The notes under the pieces are model-generated. The model did no database searches, was not told where the DNA came from, and worked only from the letters and a program-made list of their open reading frames with translations. From positions 1,864,501 to 1,928,500 of the forward strand of contig NZ_VHJK01000001.1 in the NCBI RefSeq assembly GCF_007004095.1: a stretch of 64,000 bases of DNA, written 5' to 3'. Position numbers and translations under genes: made by a program. Position 1 is the first letter of the stretch. Each line of letters begins with the position of its first letter. Positions 1 to 8,136 of this stretch are shown here, piece after piece. This stretch comes from Erythrobacter insulae (GTDB lineage: Bacteria; Pseudomonadota; Alphaproteobacteria; Sphingomonadales; Sphingomonadaceae).

Positions 1-684
1 GCGTCTTTCGATCAGATCGACGAAAGATATGCGCGGAATGGTCGAAACGTCGATGGCTTGATCAACGCGGAATGAAACACCGACTTCGCCGCCTTGTTTG
101 GCGAGCATGTTGGGCAGCGATGGCCGCGCCGTTCCATTGGTTGTCACCCCGTTCGGATAAAAGGTGATCTTCCCATCGGCGCTCGGGAAAACATTGACCG
201 AAGCCAGAAAGGTATTTTCCTGCAATTCCGGGATGGGAAGGGCTTCGGAAACCATTTCTCCATCAGCTGTTTGGTTCAACTGGCGGAAAGTCGGCAGAAT
301 AACAGGTTGGCCGATATTGTTTATGGCCTGAGCAAGCAGACGATCATCTTGCGGATTGGAGCTGGACGAAAAATCGACATCGAACGCGATTTGTTCGGCG
401 CCAAGACGGTCGAGCTCTTTGATGGCGTCGGCATAATGCCGCCTTGGCCATGGCCATTTTTCCAATTCGAGAAGTGATCGCCCGTCGATTTCAACAATTG
501 CAATCTGCCCGGAAGCAGGCGTCATCCGCAGCTGGTCCCGGCTATCGCGGATCGCATTTTCGACCCCGCTTGCAAAGCCTGAAACGGTGATGATCATGCT
601 GATCACAGCGGCAATCGCAAAAGCGATGCCGCTGATACGCGTGCCGGCTTTCTGATGCTTTGATTGCGTGCCCAAAACCGGCAT
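1..684 (-). CDS. CHASE2-domain membrane sensor protein, C-terminus cut off by the window edge
   Basis: The visible 228 residues start at an ATG at 684 and run off the left edge. A short basic N-terminus is followed by one membrane segment (about residues 18-38, FAIAAVISMIITVSGFA). An extracytoplasmic region then opens with the CHASE2-like pattern 'IAIVEIDGRSLLELEKWPWPR' and 'ADAIKELDRLGAEQIAFDVDF'. CHASE2 is an extracellular sensor domain, usually joined to adenylate/guanylate cyclase, histidine kinase or Ser/Thr kinase domains; which output domain is present here cannot be seen. A GGAGG directly abuts the ATG, so the start could instead be the in-frame TTG five codons upstream. The gene follows the FecR-domain gene on the same strand after 112 bases, a pairing compatible with one operon. 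CHASE2 assignment is from sequence pattern only. Confidence 0.75.
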   Translation of the reverse strand, partial: MPVLGTQSKHQKAGTRISGIAFAIAAVISMIITVSGFASGVENAIRDSRDQLRMTPASGQIAIVEIDGRSLLELEKWPWPRRHYADAIKELDRLGAEQIAFDVDFSSSSNPQDDRLLAQAINNIGQPVILPTFRQLNQTADGEMVSEALPIPELQENTFLASVNVFPSADGKITFYPNGVTTNGTARPSLPNMLAKQGGEVGVSFRVDQAIDVSTIPRISFVDLIERR

Positions 685-796
685 CCTCCAAGATTTCCGC
701 AAATGGTGTGCGGGTCGAAGGTTGCTTATGCAGTAAAAGTGTTACTGGCTGGTTTGCGCGCTGGCCGAGCTGCGCATCGGCATCATGTTCGTGTGC

Positions 797-2755
797 CTAG
801 AACGGGCGAAGGTTGTCCTGATCAGCGCTGCGAAATTGGTCTTCTCCGGCTCCCATACGGGGTTCGGAGGATCGCTGGAAACTGAGATCGGTTTCACCAT
901 TGTCAAATGCGATGTCATCCGTGCCGAGCTCAAAACCGCTTCTGTCGATGCGCCCCGGATCGGTTCTTTTATTACCGGGCGCAGTTTCGTCGATTTGGTC
1001 ATCTGACCCGTTATCGCGGGTGTTGCTGCCATTGGATGCGTCACCGCCCGTACCATCCGCGTTGCCATTCCGGTCTAAGCCAAGACCCAGATCCGAACCT
1101 ACATTGATATCGTCGCTTTGAGCGCTGTCAGCGGCATTTACATCGGAGACATCACCATCGGCGGTACCGAGTTCAGCGGCCTCAACATTGCCACCTGCGG
1201 AATTGTCATTTGCATTGGCTCCGGCTTCGGGACGGTCGTTACCGCCATTCCCGCCGCTCTGACCATTTCCTGCACAGGTGCTGCCCGTGCAGACTGATCC
1301 GTCCGCGATATCTGATTCCGGACCAGTCGGCTTGGCGGTCGGAGGCTCAATGTCCGGCTTATCGCCGCCTGGTCCTTGCGCTTTCGCAGCGGGAGCATCC
1401 ACCGGTTCAGCTGTATTGTCGCCGAGGCCCAGATCGATGTCCTGATCACGCGCACCGTTGGCGGCGCCAGTTGTCGAAGGATCGCCGCCTTTTTGTCCGG
1501 CTGCATCTGCTAGAGGACCGCCTAGATCGGTGCTCGAAGCTGCGCCATTTGCCGTAGACGGTGTGGCTGCGCTGCCTGCCTCTTTACCAGCGGTTTCTGG
1601 CGCACCGATTTCTATCGCAACGGCATTGTCGGAAGCGGATGGATCAGAGCGGTTTTCGCCTTTACCATCGATCCCGTCAGGCGCACGATCCTGTTCATCC
1701 GCTTGGCCGCGCTCGTTTCCGTCTTCGTTTGATGCATCGCCGCGACCTGAACGATCCTCGATTTCCAGAACGGACTCGATCAGGTCTTGCTCGGCCCCAT
1801 AGTTCTGTCCCGCGCCGCCGCCAATGCCGCGACCCTCGCTGGGGCCATCGCCGCGTGCTTGGTCGGCCTGTGATGCCGCAGGTCCAACGCCGCTATCATC
1901 GACGATGTCATCAGCGATATTGAGGTCAACATTAGGACCGCTATCGCTTCCTATGGCATTTGCGCCGTTATCGCTTTGGTTGCTGCGCACAATGTTCGTG
2001 TTTGCCTGGCCTGCAGCGGGCGTATCATTCGTAACAGCAGCAGTGTTCTGGCGCATGGCATTTGCACGCGGTTGACCGCGATTTTCGCTGGCTGCCGGTG
2101 TACTTGCGATGTCATTGCTAGCCGCAGCTGAGGGCGGAGCGCTGACGAAATTGGGGGCACCGCGTACAGTCGCGCTGATATTCTCACCTTCGGAGCGGCC
2201 CGGAGCGATGACCATCAGACTTTCAAGATCGTCTGCGCCGACCAGACCAACAAGACCGGGCGTTAGCAAGGCTGCTTCCAGATCGTTGTTGGTTGCCACT
2301 TCTACCGCGCCTTCGGTGACCTGAACACTCGCCCGCGAAGCGGAAACGGACACGTTGAATGTCGTCCCTTTCACGACGGCGGCCATATAAGGCGTCTTGA
2401 CGCCAAAATGCGGGGTCGTTTTCTTTTCGATCTTGAAAAGCGCATTCCCGAGATATTGGAAGAATTGAATGACCGGCCCTGCCTCTTGCGGCTCTGCAAC
2501 TTGCAATTCAGCTCTGGGAGAGACGACTACGAATTCTTCACCGCGCACCAGAACGGCCCGGCCTTTCGCGCCTGTTCGGATGAGATCGCCGGGCTCAAGT
2601 TCGCTGTTCTTGGTGGCTGTCAAAACTTGGCCGCCGCGAACGATGCTGACACTTCCGCTTGCCTCGGACACTTTCCAGTCCGGCGTCGATGCGAGCGCGC
2701 TCGTGCTGGCTAGAAAAGCCGCAAATGCGATCGTTCGTTTGGCAAGGTTGAACAT
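797..2755 (-). CDS. FecR-domain exported protein with a long acidic Asn/Asp/Gly-rich tail
   Basis: A 652-residue protein starts at ATG 2755 (MFNLAKRTIAFAAFLAS), giving a Sec signal peptide ending near 'STSALAS'. Residues about 30-150 match the FecR domain: 'GSVSIVRGGQVLTA', 'ELEPGDLIRTGAKGRAVLV', then a stretch ending 'AVVKGTTFNV'. The remaining 450 or so residues are low-complexity, rich in D, N, G, A and S with little predicted hydrophobic core, and resemble a disordered or calcium-binding-like tail rather than a folded enzyme. An in-frame TTG seven codons upstream (2776) is an alternative start; neither start has a strong ribosome binding site. FecR domains occur in sigma regulators and in many exported proteins of unknown role; with a signal peptide and no anti-sigma part this is the second kind. 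It is divergent from a TpsB exporter and upstream of the CHASE2 gene. Confidence 0.8.
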   Translation of the reverse strand: MFNLAKRTIAFAAFLASTSALASTPDWKVSEASGSVSIVRGGQVLTATKNSELEPGDLIRTGAKGRAVLVRGEEFVVVSPRAELQVAEPQEAGPVIQFFQYLGNALFKIEKKTTPHFGVKTPYMAAVVKGTTFNVSVSASRASVQVTEGAVEVATNNDLEAALLTPGLVGLVGADDLESLMVIAPGRSEGENISATVRGAPNFVSAPPSAAASNDIASTPAASENRGQPRANAMRQNTAAVTNDTPAAGQANTNIVRSNQSDNGANAIGSDSGPNVDLNIADDIVDDSGVGPAASQADQARGDGPSEGRGIGGGAGQNYGAEQDLIESVLEIEDRSGRGDASNEDGNERGQADEQDRAPDGIDGKGENRSDPSASDNAVAIEIGAPETAGKEAGSAATPSTANGAASSTDLGGPLADAAGQKGGDPSTTGAANGARDQDIDLGLGDNTAEPVDAPAAKAQGPGGDKPDIEPPTAKPTGPESDIADGSVCTGSTCAGNGQSGGNGGNDRPEAGANANDNSAGGNVEAAELGTADGDVSDVNAADSAQSDDINVGSDLGLGLDRNGNADGTGGDASNGSNTRDNGSDDQIDETAPGNKRTDPGRIDRSGFELGTDDIAFDNGETDLSFQRSSEPRMGAGEDQFRSADQDNLRPF

Positions 2756-2918
2756 CAATAATCTCAATACAAACAAAAGGATTTCTACACCCCTGCTTTG
2801 GCCTATGCTTGTCTACAAAGCGTGAAAGCCGATCCTTTCGAAGGCGTTAATTCGCGGATTGAGGTAAGGAATTCTTAGGTGTGTTTCGATATCTGGCTCC
2901 CCGAACCGGAGGCCTGCA
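2756..2918. promoter_or_regulatory. Divergent intergenic region between the FecR and TpsB genes
   Basis: This 163-base gap separates two divergent gene starts and must carry both promoters. I could not pick out convincing -35/-10 pairs. The plus-strand gene has a good ribosome binding site (ccggagg, six bases before its ATG). Confidence 0.35.
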
Positions 2919-4514
2919 ATGATTTCGAAAAAGGTGCTGTTTATGGGGGCGATAGCATGCGCTCCTGCTGCCTCAGCACATGCTCAAAGCATTGAAAACA
3001 GTCCAAAAATCGCGTTCCTTGATGTTCTGCGAATTGCCGAGCCTGAGCCGGACAGCCCCGGCGAATCCGGCCCCACGATTAGCGCCGTACTCGTCACCGG
3101 AAACGAAGCGATAGACGAGTTAAAATATCAGGCGCGCGTAGAAGCCTTCTTTGGCGAACAGTTAACGGATCAAATTCTCGAACAGCTGTCCGATGAATTG
3201 GCCGCATTGGCCAAGGAAGAAGGATTTCCATACGCGCGCACCACGATTGATCGCGGTGCTGCGGCCTATGGTATTGTGCAGGTTCAAGTTGATGAAGGCA
3301 GGATCGATGATATCACGATCCAAGGCTTTGATAACGTGATGGCGCGGCGGACGCTTGATCGTCTGATCGGCAAGGCAGCATCGAAACGCGATCTGGAATC
3401 GGCGCTGTTGATGGTATCGGACATTCCGTCAGTGATCCTGCGCGGGGCAAAGCTCAGCCGGTCAGACGGCCAAAACACCCTTGTCGTCACCCTTGATGAG
3501 CGCGGCGCAGAAGGCCGCATCGGGATCGACAATTATGGCACGGATACGTTCGGGCCGATCCGGGCGAGCGGCTCTGCGCGAATTGCCAATGTGATTTCTT
3601 CGGCCGATGAAGTGCGCACTCTGGTTCGGATCAATCCGATCGAACCGGACGAATTGCTATTCGTTTCAGGCTCGTACCAGACGCAGCTTGATGCGCAGGG
3701 ATTAACGCTGGATGTTTCGGGCGGGTTGGGCAGCACCGATCCCGGCGGTGCATTGGACGGGTCTGGGATCAGCGGGGATACGCGGCGGCTAAGCGCCCGG
3801 CTTTCCGCGCCGGTTAAGCGGACCAAGGATGCCAGCGCATGGGTGGAAGGTGAAATTGCCTATATTTCCATCGAACAGAATGATCTCGGCGCGTTGCTGC
3901 GCACTGACACCGTTGTCACCGCAGCTATTGGCCTGCGCACGCAAGTTTCGTTTGCAGGAGGTAGCGCGCGAACAGGGGTGTGGCTGGAACGCGGACTGGG
4001 TGTCCTGGGCGCGACGCGATTGGGCGATGCTCTGGCATCCCGGTTTGATGGAGACGGGGTCTTTACAAAAGTCCGCTTCAATGCGGACACAAGGGTGTCT
4101 TTGGCCAAAAGGTTAAGCGTTTTGTTGGCCGTTGGCGGTCAGATTGCGGACCGTCCCTTGCTCGCAAGCGATGAAATCGGGCTGGGCGGGGCCTATCGAA
4201 CGCGTGGTTATGATTTTGCAGAGGTGCTGGGTGATGAAGGCATCTATGGACTCGCTGAGATGCGATACACCGTCGATACCGGCGACCTGCCGCTCGACTT
4301 TCTGCAATTTTATGCATTCGCGGATGGCGGATATGTCTCTGACATCGCGCGGTCAGGCGGGGAGGGCTCTTTATTCTCTGCCGGACCGGGACTGCGCGCA
4401 CGCTTGGGAATTGTCGATCTTGAGTTTGAGAGCGCCTTTCCTTTGGGCGGGTCCGGCGCGCGCGATCAAGGCGACGACCCGGAGATTAATATCCGCGCCG
4501 GGCTGAACTTCTGA
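2919..4514 (+). CDS. ShlB/FhaC/HecB-family (TpsB) two-partner secretion outer-membrane exporter
   Basis: A 531-residue outer-membrane protein with signal peptide (MISKKVLFMGAIACAPAASAHAQS). Residues about 50-140 form POTRA-like repeats ('SAVLVTGNEAIDEL', 'KEEGFPYARTTIDRG', 'GRIDDITIQGFDN'). A beta-barrel follows, with the typical 'GLGGAYRTRGYDFAEVLGDEG' segment near residue 425 and a C-terminus ending in Phe (GLNF), as expected for BAM-assembled barrels. TpsB proteins move a large TpsA partner across the outer membrane. No TpsA-type protein (haemagglutinin secretion domain, beta-helix repeats) is visible in this window, so the partner lies elsewhere or the exporter is an orphan. The divergent FecR protein with its long repetitive tail is a possible but unproven cargo. 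Start is ATG with ggagg upstream. Confidence 0.87.
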   Translation: MISKKVLFMGAIACAPAASAHAQSIENSPKIAFLDVLRIAEPEPDSPGESGPTISAVLVTGNEAIDELKYQARVEAFFGEQLTDQILEQLSDELAALAKEEGFPYARTTIDRGAAAYGIVQVQVDEGRIDDITIQGFDNVMARRTLDRLIGKAASKRDLESALLMVSDIPSVILRGAKLSRSDGQNTLVVTLDERGAEGRIGIDNYGTDTFGPIRASGSARIANVISSADEVRTLVRINPIEPDELLFVSGSYQTQLDAQGLTLDVSGGLGSTDPGGALDGSGISGDTRRLSARLSAPVKRTKDASAWVEGEIAYISIEQNDLGALLRTDTVVTAAIGLRTQVSFAGGSARTGVWLERGLGVLGATRLGDALASRFDGDGVFTKVRFNADTRVSLAKRLSVLLAVGGQIADRPLLASDEIGLGGAYRTRGYDFAEVLGDEGIYGLAEMRYTVDTGDLPLDFLQFYAFADGGYVSDIARSGGEGSLFSAGPGLRARLGIVDLEFESAFPLGGSGARDQGDDPEINIRAGLNF

Positions 4515-4786
4515 TACCTGCTCATTTCCGCTCGCGAAGCCGCGCAAAGGCCGCTTTTGCCCCTTTTGCGAATTCTTGTTGCGTAGTATGCCAACACTTG
4601 GGACAAGATGCAGGGTTGCACGATCAGTAAAAGTCGGGCTTAAAAGTCCGAACGTGGCGGTACCTTACAAGCGTTCTGCCTTGCAGGCCTTTAGTCTCTT
4701 TGATGAGATAGCGGTCGAAGCCGAATTGATTGGGGTCTGGTTCGGCGGACATTGAAGACACAGGCGCATCTCGCGGGGGGAAAGAG
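4515..4786. promoter_or_regulatory. 272-base leader region before the cytochrome operon
   Basis: No gene was found here. The first part contains an imperfect hairpin (about 4543-4570, CGCAAAGG with CCTTTTGCG) that could end the TpsB transcript but lacks a clear T-run. The second part must hold the promoter of the multiheme operon; no box is clear enough to call. A purine-rich gggggg-aaagag immediately precedes the ATG at 4787. Confidence 0.3.
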
Positions 4787-6178
4787 ATGACGACACCAAA
4801 GTTGCATTGGCTGCCCGTAGAGGCGACCGGCCGGAATATTGGATTCGTGGCCAGAATTGTGGCGGCTCTTTTCATGCTGCTTGCCGTGCCTACCAGCATT
4901 GCCAATGGAAACGCGACCTATGAAGGCGTCGCCAGTTGTGCCGGATCGACCTGTCACGGGCGCGCCGAAGGCAACGGCACCGTTGTTCGTCAGGATGAAA
5001 TCGCAACGTGGCAAGAACCTTCCTCGCCCGGCGGTGCCCACAGCCGCGCCTATGCTGTCTTGGCAGGCAAACGGGGTCAACAAATTGCCTCCACGCTCGG
5101 CCTTGGTAAAGCAACGCAGGCTCCAGCCTGCCTTGGCTGTCACGCGACCTATGTTCCATCTGCCCAGCGCGGCGACCGGTTTCTGACATCCGACGGTGTC
5201 GGTTGTGAAAGCTGCCATGGTCCGTCAGGTGAATGGCTGGCGGCCCATTATGCGCGGCCTGCAACCCATGCCTCCAATGTTGCCAAGGGGCTGACGCCGC
5301 TGGAAAATCCTCAGGCACGCGCCAATGTTTGCCTCGATTGCCACTATGGTTCGGCCAAGACGGGCCAGTTTGTCACGCACTCCATGATGGCGGCGGGACA
5401 CCCGCGTGTCTCCTTCGAGCTCGACCTGTTTAGCGCGCTGCAACAGCATCACGATATTGATCAGGATTACACCGCACGCAAACGCGCTCCGAATGCGCTG
5501 CGTTTCTGGGCCGTAGGTCAGGCCGAGGCGGTCAAGCGCGCGACCAGCCTGTTCGCAAAGCCAAAATTTGGATCAGAAGGTGCGTTCCCGCAGCTTTATT
5601 TCTACGATTGTCATTCATGTCACCGTACAATCACCGACGCGCAGCAGCGCAAGCTGACATTTGAGACCAATCCGGCACGCCCGATTCCATTCGGCAATCC
5701 ACCGTTCAATGATGAGAATATCATCATGCTATCGGCCGTCGCAGGGGCTCTGGTTCCGGGCCAAGCGGATAGTTTCCGCGCTGCAAGCCGCGATTTTCAC
5801 CGCGCAATGGGGGCGAGCGCATCGGATGCCCGTGCGGCTGCACAAACACTTTCGCGCAGCGCCGATGCTCTTTCCGATGCTCTAAGCCAGCGGGCCTACG
5901 CCAATGCCGACGCGTTCCGGGTGATCGATATTATTTCAGGCGAAGCAACTGCGGCTCGTTTTACCGATTATGCCGGATCGGTTCAGGCTGTGATGGCGAT
6001 AGACACTTTGCTCAATGCGCTTGTCAAAGAGGGCCGTGTCTCAGTTGGCGCGGCGGCCGGTATTCGAAGAGACATTAACCGGGCCTATGCTGCGGTTTCA
6101 GAGCCTAATGGATATCGTCCGGCTGATTTCCGCGTGGCGCTCAGATCCGCCTCTGGTGCAATTGGCAGGTTGCGGTAA
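4787..6178 (+). CDS. Pentaheme c-type cytochrome (cytochrome c554-like)
   Basis: A 463-residue protein. The ATG at 4787 is preceded by gggggaaagag and is preferred to an in-frame TTG at 4730. An N-terminal hydrophobic segment (about residues 19-40, IVAALFMLLAVPTSIAN) is a signal peptide or anchor. Five haem-attachment motifs are visible: CAGSTCH (51-57, an expanded CX4CH), CLGCH (115-119), CESCH (140-144), CLDCH (182-186) and CHSCH (275-279). The block 'ANVCLDCHYG...AAGHPR' resembles the cytochrome c554 family; the C-terminal 180 residues carry no haems and look helical. A periplasmic electron-shuttle role is inferred. Its stop codon lies three bases before the next gene's ATG, so it heads a four-gene operon with the HbpS-like lipoprotein, the barrel and the decaheme protein. 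Confidence 0.88.
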   Translation: MTTPKLHWLPVEATGRNIGFVARIVAALFMLLAVPTSIANGNATYEGVASCAGSTCHGRAEGNGTVVRQDEIATWQEPSSPGGAHSRAYAVLAGKRGQQIASTLGLGKATQAPACLGCHATYVPSAQRGDRFLTSDGVGCESCHGPSGEWLAAHYARPATHASNVAKGLTPLENPQARANVCLDCHYGSAKTGQFVTHSMMAAGHPRVSFELDLFSALQQHHDIDQDYTARKRAPNALRFWAVGQAEAVKRATSLFAKPKFGSEGAFPQLYFYDCHSCHRTITDAQQRKLTFETNPARPIPFGNPPFNDENIIMLSAVAGALVPGQADSFRAASRDFHRAMGASASDARAAAQTLSRSADALSDALSQRAYANADAFRVIDIISGEATAARFTDYAGSVQAVMAIDTLLNALVKEGRVSVGAAAGIRRDINRAYAAVSEPNGYRPADFRVALRSASGAIGRLR

Positions 6179-6181
6179 TTG

Positions 6182-8134
6182 ATGGCGGGGGGCTGGAAAA
6201 TATTGACCGCAGCGCCGCTCATGGTGCTGGCTTCATGCGGCGGAGGCGGGGGGTCTACGCCCAGCGGCGGCGGTACAGGATCAGGTCCGGCAACACCGCC
6301 GCCATCAAATCCGCCCCCTGCAAATGGCGTTTACAGCGTACCCGCTGCGGAGAGTTTGAGCGCGTCCGAAGTCGGTACAATCATCGCTCAGGCAGCCGCG
6401 CAGGCGGGGCAGCAGGGCGAGGCTGCAACAATTGCTGTTACAGACCGCGTAGGCAATGTTCTGGGCGTGTTTCAAATGCCGGGTGCAAGCGCAACGGCTG
6501 CCATTCCGGGCGCGCCCAATGGACAGAATATCGACGCTCAAGGCTTGACGATCCCGGCAACGACCGCGGCCATCGCCAAAGCCATTACGGGCGCTTATCT
6601 TTCCAGCGGCGGCAATGCATTTTCAAGTCGCACGGCCAGTATGATCGTGCAGGAGCATTTCCCCCCAGCTCCCACAACAGTAGGGCTGGAAAGCGGGCCT
6701 TTGTTTGGGGTGCAATTCAGCCAGCTCCCGTGCTCTGATCTCGTTAACCGCGCCAGCGATGGAATGATCGGACCACAGCGTTCGCCGCTTGGGCTGTCTG
6801 CTGATCCGGGCGGCTTCCCGCTTTACAAGAATGGCGTTGTGGTCGGCGGAGTGGGCGTCATCGCTGATGGCATTTACGGCGCGGATCTGAATGTTCTCGA
6901 CGTTGATAATGATGCGGATGAACCCATCGCGCTGGCAGGTACAATCGGGTTCGAAGCGCCTGTCAGCATTCGTGCCGATCGTATTTTTGCCGATGGAACT
7001 TCGCTGCGTTACACGGACGTTACCTATTCCCAATTGAGCGCGGTTGGCGGGGTCAGCTTTGCTGGTACGCCGGGCGCTTTGGTGCCGGTAGCTGGCTATC
7101 ATTCTGGCACCGCGTTGATTGCTGGCACCGCCTATGGCAGCGAAGCATCGGGAATTCGGCCCTCGACCAGTGGTGAATTTTCCATCACCGATGCATTTGT
7201 CCTGTCGAACGGAGCAGGCGCAAACCGCTTTCCGGTGCGCGGGGGAACAGACGGCGCAGACATTGGCGCTCCGATCACCAGCGCAGAGGCGCGCGCTATC
7301 CTGGAGGAAGCGTTCAAGGTCATGAGCCGTGCACGTGCTCAAATCCGGCAACCGCTTGATAGCCGCGCGCAAGTTTCCATCAGTCTCGTCGATACGCGCG
7401 GCCGCGTTCTTGGCATTGTGCGTTCTCCCGATGCGCCGATTTTCGGGATCGACGTGAGCTTGCAAAAGGCGCGAACTGCCAATTTCTTCTCGGGGTCGTT
7501 TGCCGCCAATGAACTGTTGGCGACGCCCGGTGAAATCCCGCAATTTGTTGGCCGTGTTCGCACGTTTCTGAATGACCCCGCTGCGCTTACCGGTGCCTTT
7601 GCTTTCGCTGATCGGTCAGGAGGCAATCTGTCGCGGCCATATTTTCCTGATGGGGAAGTTGGTCAGCCTCACGGGCCGCTCTCTCGCCCTATCGCTCAAT
7701 TCAACCCGTTCTCGACCGGTCTGCAATCCGCGTTGATTGTCGGCAATGTTGGCCAGCATCTTGGCTTTGTGCAGGGCGCGAATGCCGATACGCCAGACAA
7801 TTGCACGTCTTTGCCCCAGATCGCCGCGGGCGAGACGCGGCTTGATAACGGGATCCAGATTTTCCCCGGATCAGTGCCGATTTATCGCGGCAATGAGCTG
7901 GTCGGCGGGATTGGCGTGTCAGGCGATGGTATCGATCAGGATGACATGATCTCCTTCCTTGGTCTGCATAATGCGGGCCAGCGGGCGGGAGGTGTTGGCA
8001 ACGCGCCGCCAGATATCCGCGCGGATCGCATCGTTGTACAAGTAGGCGGACGTCAGGTCCGGCTCCGTTATGTCAATTGTCCGTTCGCGCCGTTTCTTGA
8101 TACGGACGCGCAAAATGTCTGTGAGGGTCTCTGA
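6182..8134 (+). CDS. Lipoprotein with two HbpS/GlcG-like (haem-binding type) halves
   Basis: A 650-residue protein with a lipoprotein signal (PLMVLASC, Cys19 followed by a Gly/Ser/Pro linker). The sequence is an internal duplication. 'GNVLGVFQMPGA', 'GFPLYKNGVVVGGVGVIADG' and 'SIRADRIFADG' in the first half are echoed by 'GRVLGIVRSPDA', 'SVPIYRGNELVGGIGVSGDG' and 'DIRADRIVVQVG' in the second. These are hallmark strings of the HbpS/GlcG family (DUF336), members of which bind haem or degrade it, or act with redox sensors. Being lipid-anchored and inside a multiheme cytochrome operon suggests a haem-handling or structural role in the cytochrome complex. The family assignment is by motif; the haem-binding claim is inference. 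Start ATG 6182, three bases after the upstream stop; the next gene begins two bases after its stop. Confidence 0.8.
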   Translation: MAGGWKILTAAPLMVLASCGGGGGSTPSGGGTGSGPATPPPSNPPPANGVYSVPAAESLSASEVGTIIAQAAAQAGQQGEAATIAVTDRVGNVLGVFQMPGASATAAIPGAPNGQNIDAQGLTIPATTAAIAKAITGAYLSSGGNAFSSRTASMIVQEHFPPAPTTVGLESGPLFGVQFSQLPCSDLVNRASDGMIGPQRSPLGLSADPGGFPLYKNGVVVGGVGVIADGIYGADLNVLDVDNDADEPIALAGTIGFEAPVSIRADRIFADGTSLRYTDVTYSQLSAVGGVSFAGTPGALVPVAGYHSGTALIAGTAYGSEASGIRPSTSGEFSITDAFVLSNGAGANRFPVRGGTDGADIGAPITSAEARAILEEAFKVMSRARAQIRQPLDSRAQVSISLVDTRGRVLGIVRSPDAPIFGIDVSLQKARTANFFSGSFAANELLATPGEIPQFVGRVRTFLNDPAALTGAFAFADRSGGNLSRPYFPDGEVGQPHGPLSRPIAQFNPFSTGLQSALIVGNVGQHLGFVQGANADTPDNCTSLPQIAAGETRLDNGIQIFPGSVPIYRGNELVGGIGVSGDGIDQDDMISFLGLHNAGQRAGGVGNAPPDIRADRIVVQVGGRQVRLRYVNCPFAPFLDTDAQNVCEGL

Positions 8135-8136
8135 CA

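Noticed and set aside
4543..4570. CGCAAAGG/CCTTTTGCG hairpin after the TpsB gene
   Set aside because: Imperfect pairing and no clear T-run; left as a remark only.
6623..7543. Minus-strand open frame of 306 codons opposite the HbpS-like gene
   Set aside because: No start context or motif; the opposite strand encodes a protein with signal peptide and family motifs.
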